The position numbers and the translations under genes were made by a program. Under the pieces are notes generated by a model. The model saw only the letters and a list, made by a program, of their open reading frames with translations, was not told where the DNA came from and made no database searches. Positions 29,055-39,051 of a stretch of DNA of 64,000 nucleotides are shown in pieces. Origin of the DNA: Staphylococcus sp. KG4-3 (GTDB lineage Bacteria; Bacillota; Bacilli; Staphylococcales; Staphylococcaceae). Position 1 is the first letter of the stretch. Each line of letters begins with the position of its first letter. The stretch spans positions 2,604,001 through 2,668,000 of the forward strand of contig NZ_CP166245.1 in NCBI RefSeq assembly GCF_033597815.2. Direction: 5' to 3'.

Positions 29055-30455
29055 CTAATTAGATTGGTTCTCACCTTGTATTGGTACTTGTCCACCAGTT
29101 GTCACTCTTCTCTTTTGAGTAAAATAAAGGACAAACGCCACAAAGTACCACGCTAATACGATCAACCACTCTGCTGGCCAAGCGAGTGACGAAGGCATTC
29201 CAGGGAGATAAATAATTATAAATAAAATACTAAGTACCACTGCAATAATACCTATAACTCTACCATTTTTAATACGGTATGGTCTTTCTAAATCAGGCTG
29301 TGTCTTACGCAATTTTAAAAATGAAATTGCTACTAATAGATAGCCTAATACGACTCCAATACCTCCAGCATTAACAATCCATGAAAGTGCTGGTCTCCCT
29401 AATAATGGAGCTACAAATGCAAGTACACCTAAAAATAAAATACCATGTGTTGGTGTTTTGAATTTAGGATGAATATAAGCAAACCATTGCGGAATCATTT
29501 TGTTTTTAGCCATAGCATACAAAATTCTACTACCACCTATAATAAATGCATTCCAACTGGTAATAATGCCTGCGACGCCGCCCAGTACGAGTAAAACGCC
29601 AAATCCACTATGTCCAAAAAGATTTACCATTGCATCAGCTGTAGCTAGACTGCTTGTACCAAGTGCTTTTGGAGATAACCCTGTTGCGACACCAAAAACA
29701 ATAAGCAAATAAAAAATCACAGATGCAATAATCGATAAGATTAAAATACCACCTATTTTTTTAGAAGGTGCTTTTACCTCTTCAGCAATCTGTGGTATAA
29801 CATCAAACCCAACAAATAGAAAAGGAATCATCATCAATACAGACATTGTTCCACCTACACCATGTTCAAACGGCTTTAAGTTACTGAAATTACCATTAAA
29901 GCCAGCACCAAAAACAAGTAGCAAACCGACCGAAACTATAAAGATTGTAAAGACTGTCTGTATTATCGCTGCAGGTTTAACACCAAAGTAATTTAATGAC
30001 GTTAAGACAATACTCCCCACAGAACCAATTAACACCCATGTTAAGTACACGTCCCATCCAGCAATATTCCACATGAATCCCTGATGTTGAAAAGGAATAA
30101 CATAATCGATTACTGTAGGTAACGCAACCGCCTCAAACGTAATCACTGATACATAGCCAAATAATACTGACCAACCAGAAATAAAAGCAATTCCAGGTGA
30201 AAATGCTTTTTTAACAAAGACAAATCCTCCACCAGTTTCTGGAATTGCAGAAGCAAGTTCTGCATATGTAAGACCAATTACAATTACTAAAAAGCCTCCT
30301 ATTAAAAAGGCAACAATACTTCCTACAAAACCTGCTGTTGATACCCATTCACCTGATAACACGACCCATCCCCATCCAAGCATGGCACCGATTGCAAGAA
30401 ATAAGACATCAACAATATTCATTGATTTATCAAACTGTGATTTTTGTGATTTCAT
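29055..30455 (-). CDS. APC-family permease, probable GABA/amino acid transporter of the gab cluster
   Basis: A 466-residue permease with about 12 membrane segments. Helix 1 is FLAIGAMLGWGWVVLSGEW, followed by PETGGGFVFVKKAF, typical of the APC superfamily. It lies downstream of gabD in the same direction, so gamma-aminobutyrate or a related amino acid is the likely substrate (inference from context). A hairpin at 30499-30547 between gabD and this gene may lower its expression relative to gabTD or insulate it. Confidence 0.82.
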   Translation of the reverse strand: MKSQKSQFDKSMNIVDVLFLAIGAMLGWGWVVLSGEWVSTAGFVGSIVAFLIGGFLVIVIGLTYAELASAIPETGGGFVFVKKAFSPGIAFISGWSVLFGYVSVITFEAVALPTVIDYVIPFQHQGFMWNIAGWDVYLTWVLIGSVGSIVLTSLNYFGVKPAAIIQTVFTIFIVSVGLLLVFGAGFNGNFSNLKPFEHGVGGTMSVLMMIPFLFVGFDVIPQIAEEVKAPSKKIGGILILSIIASVIFYLLIVFGVATGLSPKALGTSSLATADAMVNLFGHSGFGVLLVLGGVAGIITSWNAFIIGGSRILYAMAKNKMIPQWFAYIHPKFKTPTHGILFLGVLAFVAPLLGRPALSWIVNAGGIGVVLGYLLVAISFLKLRKTQPDLERPYRIKNGRVIGIIAVVLSILFIIIYLPGMPSSLAWPAEWLIVLAWYFVAFVLYFTQKRRVTTGGQVPIQGENQSN

Positions 30456-30498
30456 TGAACATACCCCATTACATTCTTCAAATTAAAATAATAATTTT

Positions 30499-30547
30499 AC
30501 AAGGTCGGCACAGTAATATAACCTAATTACTGTGCTTACAACCTTGT
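30499..30547 (-). terminator. Terminator or attenuator between gabD and the permease gene
   Basis: Outer arms ACAAGGT/ACCTTGT and inner arms CACAGTAAT/ATTACTGTG form one extended hairpin. On the minus strand it is followed by a short A/T-rich stretch ending in TTTT. Confidence 0.6.
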
Positions 30548-30628
30548 CTTGACTTAATTATTATTCTTTAAATCTTCAACCCTTGTTTATGTTTCAATTG
30601 AAAGTATTTTAATCATTCATTTCTAAAA

Positions 30629-32008
30629 TTATTCTTGAATAGAAAGATATTTTGTTTCTAAATATGGTTCAATACCTTCTATACCACCTTCTCTACCATA
30701 ACCGCTTTCTTTCAAACCACCAAATGGTGCATGTGCAGCAGAAGGACCCCCATCGTTCCAACCAATAACGCCATACTCTAATTCATTAAAGAATTTTAGT
30801 CCAGTACGATAGTCATTAGTAAAGAAGTATGATGCTAGACCAAATTCTGTATCATTGGCTATTTGAATAACTTCATCTAAATCTTCATATGTCATAACTG
30901 GTGCAACTGGTCCAAATGTTTCTTCATGCATAGCTTTCATATCTATATTTGCGTTAGAGATAACTACTGGTTTCAAGAAATTTCCACCTAACGATTGAAT
31001 ATCTTCAATGCTACGCGACAATTCTCCACCTTTCTCTTGCGCATCAGTTATATGAGATAGTACTTTCTTAACAGCTTGTGCATCGATAAGTGGCCCTACT
31101 TTCACGTCACTTTCTAAACCATTACCTACAGTTAGTTCATGCACTTTTTCTATTAATTTCTCTGTATACGTCTCTGCGATATCTTGATGTACATAAATTC
31201 TATTGGCACATATACACGTTTGACCTGCATTTCTAAATTTAGAAGCAATTGTTCCATCAACAGCTGCATCAACATCCGCATCTTTATGCACAATTAACGG
31301 TGCGAGTCCACCTAGTTCCATTGTTACATTTTTAACCTGTTGTGCTGATTGTTCTATCAATGTTTTACCCACTGCAGTTGACCCAGTAAATGTCACTTTA
31401 CTGATTAGTTCATGTTCAGTAAATAAATCACCTGCGTCTTTACCAGATGCAATAATATAAGAAATAGCATCTTTAGGAAATCCAGCTTCATGGGCAAGTT
31501 CTACTAATTTAATTGTAGTTAACGGCGTTTTTACTGCTGGTTTACAAATAATTGTACAACCGGCCGCTAAGGCTGGCGCCATTTTCCGCGTAATCATAGC
31601 TGCTGGGAAATTCCATGGTGTAATTGCACCAACAACGCCTACTGGGAATTTATCGATAATAATTTTTTTAGACGCAGCATTGGCTGGAATTGTGCGACCG
31701 TAAACACGTTTTGCCTCTTCTGCATACCACTTCACATAAGAATTAGCATAAGTCACTTCACCTTTTGCTTCAGCAAGCGGTTTACCACCCTCTAATGTGA
31801 TGAGTCGTGCTAATTCATCTTGATGTTCATCTATAAGTTCTGCCCATTTCAATAATTTAGCAGAACGTTCGTGAGCGTCTACTTTTTTCCATTGTTGAAA
31901 TGCTTTATGTGCTCGTTCCACTTGTGTTTGAATATCTTCGCTACTTGTATAATCTAAGCGTTCAATGACTTCATTGGTAGCTGGGTTAAACACTTCTAAT
32001 TTTGTCAT
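30629..32008 (-). CDS. gabD: Succinate-semialdehyde dehydrogenase, NAD(P)-dependent
   Basis: Oxidises succinic semialdehyde to succinate, the last step of GABA use. It is a 459-residue aldehyde dehydrogenase with TPWNFPAAMITRK, the Glu motif MELGGLAP and the Cys motif AGQTCICANRIYVH, in which the CIC pattern is characteristic of SSADH. It lies 84 bp downstream of gabT and is co-directional. Confidence 0.9.
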   Translation of the reverse strand: MTKLEVFNPATNEVIERLDYTSSEDIQTQVERAHKAFQQWKKVDAHERSAKLLKWAELIDEHQDELARLITLEGGKPLAEAKGEVTYANSYVKWYAEEAKRVYGRTIPANAASKKIIIDKFPVGVVGAITPWNFPAAMITRKMAPALAAGCTIICKPAVKTPLTTIKLVELAHEAGFPKDAISYIIASGKDAGDLFTEHELISKVTFTGSTAVGKTLIEQSAQQVKNVTMELGGLAPLIVHKDADVDAAVDGTIASKFRNAGQTCICANRIYVHQDIAETYTEKLIEKVHELTVGNGLESDVKVGPLIDAQAVKKVLSHITDAQEKGGELSRSIEDIQSLGGNFLKPVVISNANIDMKAMHEETFGPVAPVMTYEDLDEVIQIANDTEFGLASYFFTNDYRTGLKFFNELEYGVIGWNDGGPSAAHAPFGGLKESGYGREGGIEGIEPYLETKYLSIQE

Positions 32009-32092
32009 ATTAAAATCTCCTTTTTATTAATCAATTATAAAATACTTACAATTATCCATACCCTATATCAAAAAAGCATAAAGTGTAGTCGC

Positions 32093-33409
32093 TTATGAGA
32101 TACCTTCTTTAGAAATTACAGTCTCAAACACATCAGTTAAAATACGTAATCCTTCATTTAACTCATCATCTGTAATAACTAAAGGTGGTAAAAATCGAAT
32201 AACATTGCCTTTAATACCTGCAGATAACAACAATAAGCCTTTTTCGTTTGCTACTTGGACAAGTTTACCTGTTAATGCTTTATCAGGTTCACCAGTTTCA
32301 GGATCAACTACTTCAAAGGCAACCATTGCACCTAATCTACGTATACTTGAGATTTGATTATATGTTTCGCTCAATGATGTTAAATATGTTTCTATGTTAT
32401 AACCTAGTTGTTCTGCTTTATTGTTTAAATCTTCTGTCTCTATAATTTCAATAACTTTAAGCGCAGCCTCACAAGCCAATGGATTTCCGGCATAAGTACC
32501 ACCTAATTCGCCTGGGGCAGCACTATCAATAATTTCTGATTTACCAACTACACCACTTAACGGAAAGCCTGCAGCTAATGATTTAGAAACTGTGATTAAA
32601 TCTGGTTCAATATCAAAATGTTCTATAGCAAAAGTCTTGCCAGTTCTGGCAAAACCACTTTGAATTTCGTCAGCTACAAAGACAATGCCATTATCTTCAC
32701 AAATCTGTTTGACTGCTTTTACAAATTTAGAATCTGGGATAATGAACCCACCTTCACCTTGAACAGGTTCCATAACAATACAAGCCACATCACTTGGATC
32801 TACTGTTTCTATAAAGAAATCATATAATTTATTGATAATTTGATCTATATAAGCTTCATCCGATAATTCTTCAGATTTTTCAGAAATATTAGGATAAGGT
32901 GCTTGGTAAACTTCTGGTGCAAATGGACCAAAACCAAATTTGTAGGGCTTCACTTTACTTGTCATTGACATAGTTAAATTTGTTCTACCATGAAATCCTC
33001 TTACAAATGAAACGACCGCTTGTCTACCAGTATATTTTCTTGCAATCTTCACTGCATTTTCTACGGCTTCAGCTCCAGAATTCAGCAATATTGATTTTTT
33101 CTCAAAATTACCTGGTGTAATCTCTGTTAACTTTTGTGCTAAGTTAAGATAACTCTCATACATAATGACATTAAATCCTGGATGTATAAATTTATCTAAT
33201 TGTGTTTTTAAATGTTTCGTAATTTCAGGATGCGTATGGCCCACATTTAATGTTCCAATTGCACCAGCAAAATCAATAAACACATTGCCTTCAACATCTT
33301 TAATAGTTGCACTTTGCGCTTCATCAGCAACATGCAGATTTCCGTTTCCTACACCACGAGCTACATATTTTTCACGTTGTTCTTTATAATAATTAAATTT
33401 ATCTGACAT
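32093..33409 (-). CDS. gabT: 4-aminobutyrate aminotransferase
   Basis: A class III PLP transaminase converting GABA plus 2-oxoglutarate to succinic semialdehyde plus glutamate. Motifs are LNSGAEAVENAVKIAR, SFVRGFHGRTN, FVADEIQSGFARTGK and the PLP lysine motif ITVSKSLAAGFPLSG near residue 273. ATG 33409 is favoured over ATG 33412 by spacing to GGAGG. It is preceded by a promoter with GabR-like repeats and by gabR in the same direction. Confidence 0.92.
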   Translation of the reverse strand: MSDKFNYYKEQREKYVARGVGNGNLHVADEAQSATIKDVEGNVFIDFAGAIGTLNVGHTHPEITKHLKTQLDKFIHPGFNVIMYESYLNLAQKLTEITPGNFEKKSILLNSGAEAVENAVKIARKYTGRQAVVSFVRGFHGRTNLTMSMTSKVKPYKFGFGPFAPEVYQAPYPNISEKSEELSDEAYIDQIINKLYDFFIETVDPSDVACIVMEPVQGEGGFIIPDSKFVKAVKQICEDNGIVFVADEIQSGFARTGKTFAIEHFDIEPDLITVSKSLAAGFPLSGVVGKSEIIDSAAPGELGGTYAGNPLACEAALKVIEIIETEDLNNKAEQLGYNIETYLTSLSETYNQISSIRRLGAMVAFEVVDPETGEPDKALTGKLVQVANEKGLLLLSAGIKGNVIRFLPPLVITDDELNEGLRILTDVFETVISKEGIS

Positions 33410-33461
33410 CATGAAACCTCCTATAACTTAAATACAAATGCTATTTCATTTATTGTCTAAA

Positions 33462-33490
33462 AATTTAAAATATTATTGGTGTTCTGTAAA
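33462..33490 (-). promoter_or_regulatory. Probable gabT promoter
   Basis: Minus-strand TTTACA (33485-33490) and TAAATT (33462-33467) are spaced by 17 bp. The weak -10 fits an activated promoter. Confidence 0.5.
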
Positions 33491-33520
33491 GTACCAGTTT
33501 GACTTTTTATATGGTACCAG
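33491..33520 (-). promoter_or_regulatory. Candidate GabR operator: two GTACCAG direct repeats
   Basis: GTACCAG occurs at 33491-33497 and 33514-33520 (plus strand), 23 bp apart start to start, about two helical turns. The proximal copy abuts the -35 of gabT and the distal one lies in the last codons of gabR. B. subtilis GabR recognises ATACCA direct repeats, which are similar. Confidence 0.5.
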
Positions 33521-34907
33521 ATGTAGCACTGATTACTTTTTTTAAGCGCTGAACCGCTTCAGGTATTTGCTGTTGTCCGATTTTAGAGAAACCAATAATC
33601 AATGTCTTTCGCTCACTATTATTTTGAAGCGCTTTCACATTAAAACGATTTATTGTATAAAGCTCTAATTTATATTCCTTAGCTCGGGCCTCAATTTCTT
33701 CATAAGTATACGGTGAAACAACCTCAATAATAAAATGTAAACCTGCTTGCGTATCTTTGATATCAATATTATTACCAAATGTCATTTGCAATTCCTCAAT
33801 AAGATACTCCCTTTTTTTACCGTATAACTGATGCATCCTTTTTAGATATTTTTCGTAGTGTCCTTCTTTAATCAATAAATTTAATGTTAAAGCATTTAAT
33901 ATTGAAAAATCTGGAATTGTACTTTGGTTTTGTACTTCAAATTTTTGAACTAATTTCGTTGGTAATATCATATAACTGATACGCAACGCTGGCATTAATG
34001 TTTTGGAAAATGTGCCTAGATATATTACACGTTCATTTTTATCAAAACTAAATAATGAGGGGATATTATCCGTTTCATATTTGAACTCACTATCATAATC
34101 ATCTTCAATAATATAGCTATGTGTTTTACTCGCCCAGTTTAATAAGCTTATACGTCTAGATACAGGCATAATTGTGCCCATAGGAAATTGATGGGAAGGT
34201 GTCACAATAATAGCATCTGGTTGAATCTTTTTAATTTCTTCTATAGAAATACCTTTATTATCTAATGAAACAGGAACCATTTGTGTTTGTGTTTGCTGCA
34301 ATATAGTTCTGAACCTAGAATAGCCTGGATTTTCAACAGTAATCTTCACATTTTCAGACATGAGTTGTATCAATTTCATTAATAATGTATTGGTACCTGA
34401 ACCAATAATTATTTGTTCTGGATGACATTGAATACCTCTTTGATAAGATACTAATTTAGCTATAGATTGTCTTAGTTCTATAGGTCCTTTCACATTAGGG
34501 ATTGATGATAGGTATTGATCATATTCTTGAAAAACACGTTTGGTTAACTTTGTCCATATATCTATTGGGAATTCAGAAATGTCGGTACTCATATGAGAAA
34601 ATGAATAGTCATAATTTATTTCTGCAGCACTTTCATATGAAGTGTGCAAATTATGTGCATCTGGGTTAATTATTAATTTATCTAATGGTTCTACAAAATA
34701 TCCTTTTCGTTCTTCAGTATAGATGTAACCTTCTGCTAATAATTGTTCATATGCAGCTTTAACACTATTCACGCTTACATTCATATGTTTTGCCATATTT
34801 CTTTTAGAAGGCAATTTTTCATGACTTTCATATTTAGAATCTAGCATATCCGACTTTAAATGATTATATAATCGTCTATAAATATATTGATTTGTATCAC
34901 CCTGCAT
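33507..34907 (-). CDS. gabR: MocR/GabR-type regulator (GntR winged helix fused to aminotransferase-like domain)
   Basis: A 466-residue fusion. Residues 1-70 are a GntR winged helix (KLPSKRNMAKHMNVSVNSVKAAYEQL), and the rest is a fold-type I aminotransferase domain with the PLP lysine motif YLGTFSKTLMPALRISY. In the known system GabR binds PLP and GABA and activates gabTD. Here it is co-directional with and upstream of gabT rather than divergent. Context makes the GABA role likely; other MocR functions are possible. Confidence 0.85.
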   Translation of the reverse strand: MQGDTNQYIYRRLYNHLKSDMLDSKYESHEKLPSKRNMAKHMNVSVNSVKAAYEQLLAEGYIYTEERKGYFVEPLDKLIINPDAHNLHTSYESAAEINYDYSFSHMSTDISEFPIDIWTKLTKRVFQEYDQYLSSIPNVKGPIELRQSIAKLVSYQRGIQCHPEQIIIGSGTNTLLMKLIQLMSENVKITVENPGYSRFRTILQQTQTQMVPVSLDNKGISIEEIKKIQPDAIIVTPSHQFPMGTIMPVSRRISLLNWASKTHSYIIEDDYDSEFKYETDNIPSLFSFDKNERVIYLGTFSKTLMPALRISYMILPTKLVQKFEVQNQSTIPDFSILNALTLNLLIKEGHYEKYLKRMHQLYGKKREYLIEELQMTFGNNIDIKDTQAGLHFIIEVVSPYTYEEIEARAKEYKLELYTINRFNVKALQNNSERKTLIIGFSKIGQQQIPEAVQRLKKVISATSGTI

Positions 34908-34995
34908 AGTTACACCTCTCTATTATTCAATAAATAAATTATTATTAACATTAGCTATAGTAATTCATGATTTTATAAATTATATCATATAAAAA

Positions 34996-35024
34996 GCAAC
35001 AGTTATCCTTCTGACAACTGTTGC
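34996..35024 (-). terminator. Terminator of cls
   Basis: GCAACAGTT and AACTGTTGC are perfect arms; on the minus strand the hairpin is followed by TTTTTATATG. Confidence 0.9.
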
Positions 35025-35070
35025 CTTAAATTCTATTTATTACTTTTTTTCGCGCTAAAATAATTCTTAT

Positions 35071-36555
35071 TTATAATATAGGGGAAGCTAATTTTGCAAT
35101 AGCTTGTTTAAATTTAATCCAATTAGAACGCTGATTATAGCGATCTTCTGTCAATTCTTGTGATACTTTCAAATCTTCAAAGAAAGCGTCTTTAAGTTCT
35201 TTAGTAATACGTTCATCATACATAAATGCGTTGATTTCAAAGTTTAATTCAAAACTTCGAATATCCATATTGGCAGAACCTACACTTGCAACTTCATCAT
35301 CAATAATCATCATCTTAGAATGGATAAAGCCATTTTCATATGTATAAACTTTAACACCATCTCGTATAAGCTGAGCCACGCTTGAAATTGTAGCCCAATA
35401 TACAAATATATGATCTGGTTTGCAAGGTATAATCAAACGTACATCCACACCTGACTTAGCAGCAATACGCAAAGCATTAATATAACCTTTATCTGGAATA
35501 AAGTACGGACTATGCATATAAATAGATTTCTCAGCTTTCATAATCATCTTCATGTAACCAAATTCAATTTGATGCCAATTATCACTTGGTGCACTGAGTG
35601 CTAATTGCATGGATACATCGCCGCCTTGATCCGCATTTTCTGGAAAATATTTTTCATTATAATCTAATTGCTCACGTTTAGCTTGAGAATTCCAATCATG
35701 AATAAAGCTTAGCTGTAATGCATCTACACCATCACCTCTAACTCTTAGATGTGTATCTCGCCAATAACCAAATTTTTCATTTAATCCTAAATATTCATCT
35801 CCAATATTAAAACCACCGACATAACCAGTCATACCATCAATGACAACAATTTTACGGTGGTTTCTATTATTCACCCTAAAATTGATTAAAGGAATTTTGG
35901 CTTGAAAGAATGCTTCAACCTGGCCACCCGCTTCTTGGAATGATTTGAATTTTGATTTGTGGACAGATTTTGAACCTACTGCATCATATAATAATTTTAC
36001 TTCTAATCCTTCATTTGCTTTTTCTTCTAAAATATTAACAATTTCAGTACCTAAGCCATCTAACTCTAAAACATAATATTCCATATGAATATAGGACTTA
36101 GCACTACGTAAGTCTTCTTTCATTTGAGTAAATAAATCATGACCACCCGTATAAATATCTACATTATTATTATCACTTAAAAATGAAGGTTCTTTTGTTA
36201 ATAACGTTGTTGCAATATCTTTGTGCTTCCTTACAATTGGATTATCTGAATCGCTAATTTTATTTGTTGATTTCTTCAATTGAGATTCTACACGTTTCAT
36301 ACCATCTTCTATTTGATTATGTGCAAAGCCTCGCTCCCGTTTCTTACGCACACCTCTACCAAAGAAGATATAAATAAAGAATCCTAATATAGGCATAACA
36401 AAGAGTAAGAACAACCATGCCCAAGTTGCTGTCGCATCTCTTCTATCTCTATCTAAAAATACAATTAACAATGCTAATATAATATTCACTACGAAGAAAA
36501 ATGCTAAAACACCTCGATAGATTGGACTAACACTTGGATCAAAAATTAACTGCAT
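35071..36555 (-). CDS. cls: Cardiolipin synthase
   Basis: A 494-residue membrane enzyme condensing two phosphatidylglycerols to cardiolipin. Two N-terminal membrane helices (FFFVVNIILALLIVFL and WLFLLFVMPILGFFIYIFF) are followed by the phospholipase-D motifs NHRKIVVIDG near residue 232 and IHSKMMIIDD near 412. The length is standard. It is monocistronic, and GAGGTGA precedes ATG 36555. Confidence 0.93.
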   Translation of the reverse strand: MQLIFDPSVSPIYRGVLAFFFVVNIILALLIVFLDRDRRDATATWAWLFLLFVMPILGFFIYIFFGRGVRKKRERGFAHNQIEDGMKRVESQLKKSTNKISDSDNPIVRKHKDIATTLLTKEPSFLSDNNNVDIYTGGHDLFTQMKEDLRSAKSYIHMEYYVLELDGLGTEIVNILEEKANEGLEVKLLYDAVGSKSVHKSKFKSFQEAGGQVEAFFQAKIPLINFRVNNRNHRKIVVIDGMTGYVGGFNIGDEYLGLNEKFGYWRDTHLRVRGDGVDALQLSFIHDWNSQAKREQLDYNEKYFPENADQGGDVSMQLALSAPSDNWHQIEFGYMKMIMKAEKSIYMHSPYFIPDKGYINALRIAAKSGVDVRLIIPCKPDHIFVYWATISSVAQLIRDGVKVYTYENGFIHSKMMIIDDEVASVGSANMDIRSFELNFEINAFMYDERITKELKDAFFEDLKVSQELTEDRYNQRSNWIKFKQAIAKLASPIL

Positions 36556-36736
36556 AAACTCACCTCATTGCGCTTGGTTTATCGAAAGATTTATAAAACT
36601 ATCAAAATATTTACTAATTAAATTAAATATCAAACTTGTATATTACTAAAAATGCAACGCTTATTAAAGCCAATTATATTGTAAAATTCTTAATTTTACC
36701 ATCCTCTTTAGTCTATTATTTATAAAATGGTTTATA

Positions 36737-37921
36737 CTATTTCTGAAGTGTTTCTTCAATAGTACGATTACGACCAGCTTGAGAACCAAATAGCGTGATA
36801 ATACAAGATGTTATTAATAAAATAGTTAATGAAGCTAACCATTCACCAGTAATATCATGTAAAACACCAAATAGGAATGGACCAATCGCAGCAAATAAAT
36901 AACCGATAGATTGAGCCATGCCTGACAATTTAGCAGCTGTTTGACTATGCTCTGTTCTCAAACTAAAGAAAGTGTTAACTAAACCAAATGCAATGCCGCC
37001 AGCTATACCAATAAGAATTGTTGATATAATTGCTAAATGAGGAATAAATATCATAATTACAACACCTACTATAAAACATAGACCAGTAATAAAGGTTAAT
37101 AAAAATTGAGATTTCATTTTTGTAGCAAAAATAGGCGTAATAAATGTGAATGGAATAATTGAAATTTGAAGTACTGATAGATAAGCGCCTGCTTCACTGA
37201 TTGACATGCCACTTTGTGCAAGATATGCTGGCATCCAGTTTATAAGCGCGTAAAAGATAAGCGACTGTCCTCCCATTAATATAGTAATCTGCCATGATAA
37301 CGGAGATTTCCAAACATTAATACTTTCTCGAGATATAGCAGTCGTCATCTCTTGTCTGCCTTTTAATTGGAATGACCATAAAATAATTGTCAAAAGTGTT
37401 ACTATGCCAATCACACTTATTGCAATGTTATAGTTAAAAGCTTTTACTAATGGTGCTGTTCCATATGAAGATAGTCCACCAAAGACGTTCATAACAACGG
37501 TGTAATACCCAGTCATAATACCTATATGTAGTGGGAACTTCGCTTTAATGACTGCAGGTGCAAGTACATTACCAAAACCAATGCCTATACCGATCAATAC
37601 AGTACCTATGTACAACCATGAAATACCCGTCACTGACCTGACAATAATACCTATAAATATTAAACATAAAGCTAGGAAAATCGTTTTCTCAAGTCCTAAC
37701 CTATTACTTGTTCTAGCAGCAAATAATGAAATTACTGCAAAGGCTAATAAGGGTACTACTGTAACTATACTAACAGCACTATTAGATAATGCTAAATCTG
37801 CTTTTATATCTGGTAGCGCCACACCTATAGAAGTTATAGGCGCTCGTAAATTTGCGCCAACTAATAAAATACCTATAAATAATAACCAATTAAATGGTTT
37901 TATTTTTCTATAATTTTCCAT
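36737..37921 (-). CDS. MFS transporter, CynX/NimT type
   Basis: A 394-residue, 12-helix transporter. The N-terminus LLVGANLRAPITSIGVALPDI is characteristic of the CynX/NimT subfamily, whose members have been linked to cyanate, nitroimidazole or other small molecules. Substrate unknown. The divergent XRE-cupin regulator 86 bp away is probably its controller. Confidence 0.8.
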   Translation of the reverse strand: MENYRKIKPFNWLLFIGILLVGANLRAPITSIGVALPDIKADLALSNSAVSIVTVVPLLAFAVISLFAARTSNRLGLEKTIFLALCLIFIGIIVRSVTGISWLYIGTVLIGIGIGFGNVLAPAVIKAKFPLHIGIMTGYYTVVMNVFGGLSSYGTAPLVKAFNYNIAISVIGIVTLLTIILWSFQLKGRQEMTTAISRESINVWKSPLSWQITILMGGQSLIFYALINWMPAYLAQSGMSISEAGAYLSVLQISIIPFTFITPIFATKMKSQFLLTFITGLCFIVGVVIMIFIPHLAIISTILIGIAGGIAFGLVNTFFSLRTEHSQTAAKLSGMAQSIGYLFAAIGPFLFGVLHDITGEWLASLTILLITSCIITLFGSQAGRNRTIEETLQK

Positions 37922-37960
37922 ACTTTACCACCTTGATGGGATTATTTTAAAATCAACACA

Positions 37961-37985
37961 CTATATGGTACGATATGTACGTTAT
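37961..37985. promoter_or_regulatory. Possible operator between CynX-type gene and XRE-cupin gene
   Basis: Two GTAC tetramers at 37968-37971 and 37977-37980 lie within the imperfect dyad TATGGTACGATATGTACGTTAT in the divergent promoter region. Confidence 0.3.
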
Positions 37986-38007
37986 ATTGTAAATAGGAGC
38001 GATACAT

Positions 38008-38553
38008 TTGTATAATATTCAGAATATAGTAGCGAAAAACATTGCTGATCATCGTAGGAAGCATCAACTTAGCTTAGAGAAAGTTGCAAATGTTACTGGT
38101 GTCAGCAAAAACATGTTAAGTCAAATTGAAAAAGGAAATTCAAATCCTACCATTACAACACTTTGGAAAATTGCCAACGGACTTCATCTTTCTTTATCAC
38201 AATTAACATCATTAAATAACGATGAAGTAGATTTTATAGATGAATCTGATATCATTCCAATCATTGACGATAAAGTCTCTATTTACCCATATTTTCCGTA
38301 TGATGATAATAAGAAATTTGAAATGTTTAAAATGGTAATAGAACCAGATGGAAAAATGAATTCAGCGCCTCACCATGTTGGTTCTGAAGAATATATCATT
38401 GTAAACGAGGGTGTCCTTGAAATAGAAGTTGATTCCACAATTTACACAATCAATCATCATCAAGCTTTTCGTTTTAACAGTGATGTGTCGCATAGTTATC
38501 ATAATCATGGAAATGTCACTGTTGTTTTCACTTCAACTATGTATTATCAATAA
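38008..38553 (+). CDS. XRE-family regulator with C-terminal cupin domain
   Basis: A 181-residue protein. Residues 8-65 are a lambda-repressor-like helix-turn-helix (LSLEKVANVTGVSKNMLSQIEKG). Residues 105-178 form a cupin barrel (HHVGSEEYIIVNEGVLEIEV, FNSDVSHSYHNHG) expected to bind a small ligand. The start codon is TTG 38008 with AGGAG eight bases upstream. It is divergent from the CynX-type transporter, a common arrangement for local control. Ligand unknown. Confidence 0.85.
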   Translation: MYNIQNIVAKNIADHRRKHQLSLEKVANVTGVSKNMLSQIEKGNSNPTITTLWKIANGLHLSLSQLTSLNNDEVDFIDESDIIPIIDDKVSIYPYFPYDDNKKFEMFKMVIEPDGKMNSAPHHVGSEEYIIVNEGVLEIEVDSTIYTINHHQAFRFNSDVSHSYHNHGNVTVVFTSTMYYQ

Positions 38554-38604
38554 GTTATTTATAAAGACACTCTGCTAGAGAACTATTTTATACAACCACT
38601 TATG

Positions 38605-38643
38605 AAAGTTCCACTGTCAATTAATTGATCAAGTGGGACTTTT
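38605..38643 (+). terminator. Terminator of the XRE-cupin gene
   Basis: AAAGTTCCACT pairs with AGTGGGACTTTT, ending in a T-run. Confidence 0.8.
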
Positions 38644-38850
38644 CTATGTTTATTACTTCATATGTTCCTCATACTTAACTACTGACTCTTACGTTTGTTG
38701 TTCTACAACTTATATATTTCACGTAATAAAACACAACATAGTGTCATTTTGATTATTAAATAAAAATATGTATCATTGACTCTCTTAAAAAAGTCTTATA
38801 TATTGTACATGTAATATATATTTGACACACAAGGTGGCGATATATTCACC

Positions 38851-39051
38851 ATGAATAAAGTTAAGCATTATCGAAACGCTAAGCATATGTCTCAACTTAC
38901 ACTTTCAAGAACAGTTGAAGTATCAAGGCAAACAATCAATATGATTGAAAATAATAAATATAATCCATCATTGAATTTATGTATTAATATAGCGAAAGCT
39001 TTAGATGTTACACTCAATGATTTATTTTGGGAGGAGAATTCTTATGAATAG
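38851..39051 (+). CDS. Small XRE-family transcriptional regulator
   Basis: A 66-residue protein that is almost entirely one helix-turn-helix (SQLTLSRTVEVSRQTINMIENNKYNPS). It resembles the small Cro/CI-type regulators often found upstream of membrane-protein genes. AAGGTGG precedes ATG 38851. Its last 8 bp overlap the next gene, so the two are translationally coupled. It probably represses its own operon. Confidence 0.85.
   Translation: MNKVKHYRNAKHMSQLTLSRTVEVSRQTINMIENNKYNPSLNLCINIAKALDVTLNDLFWEENSYE

Noticed and set aside
37548..37913. 121-codon plus-strand frame opposite the CynX-type transporter gene
   Set aside because: Antisense shadow of a membrane protein; no family features.
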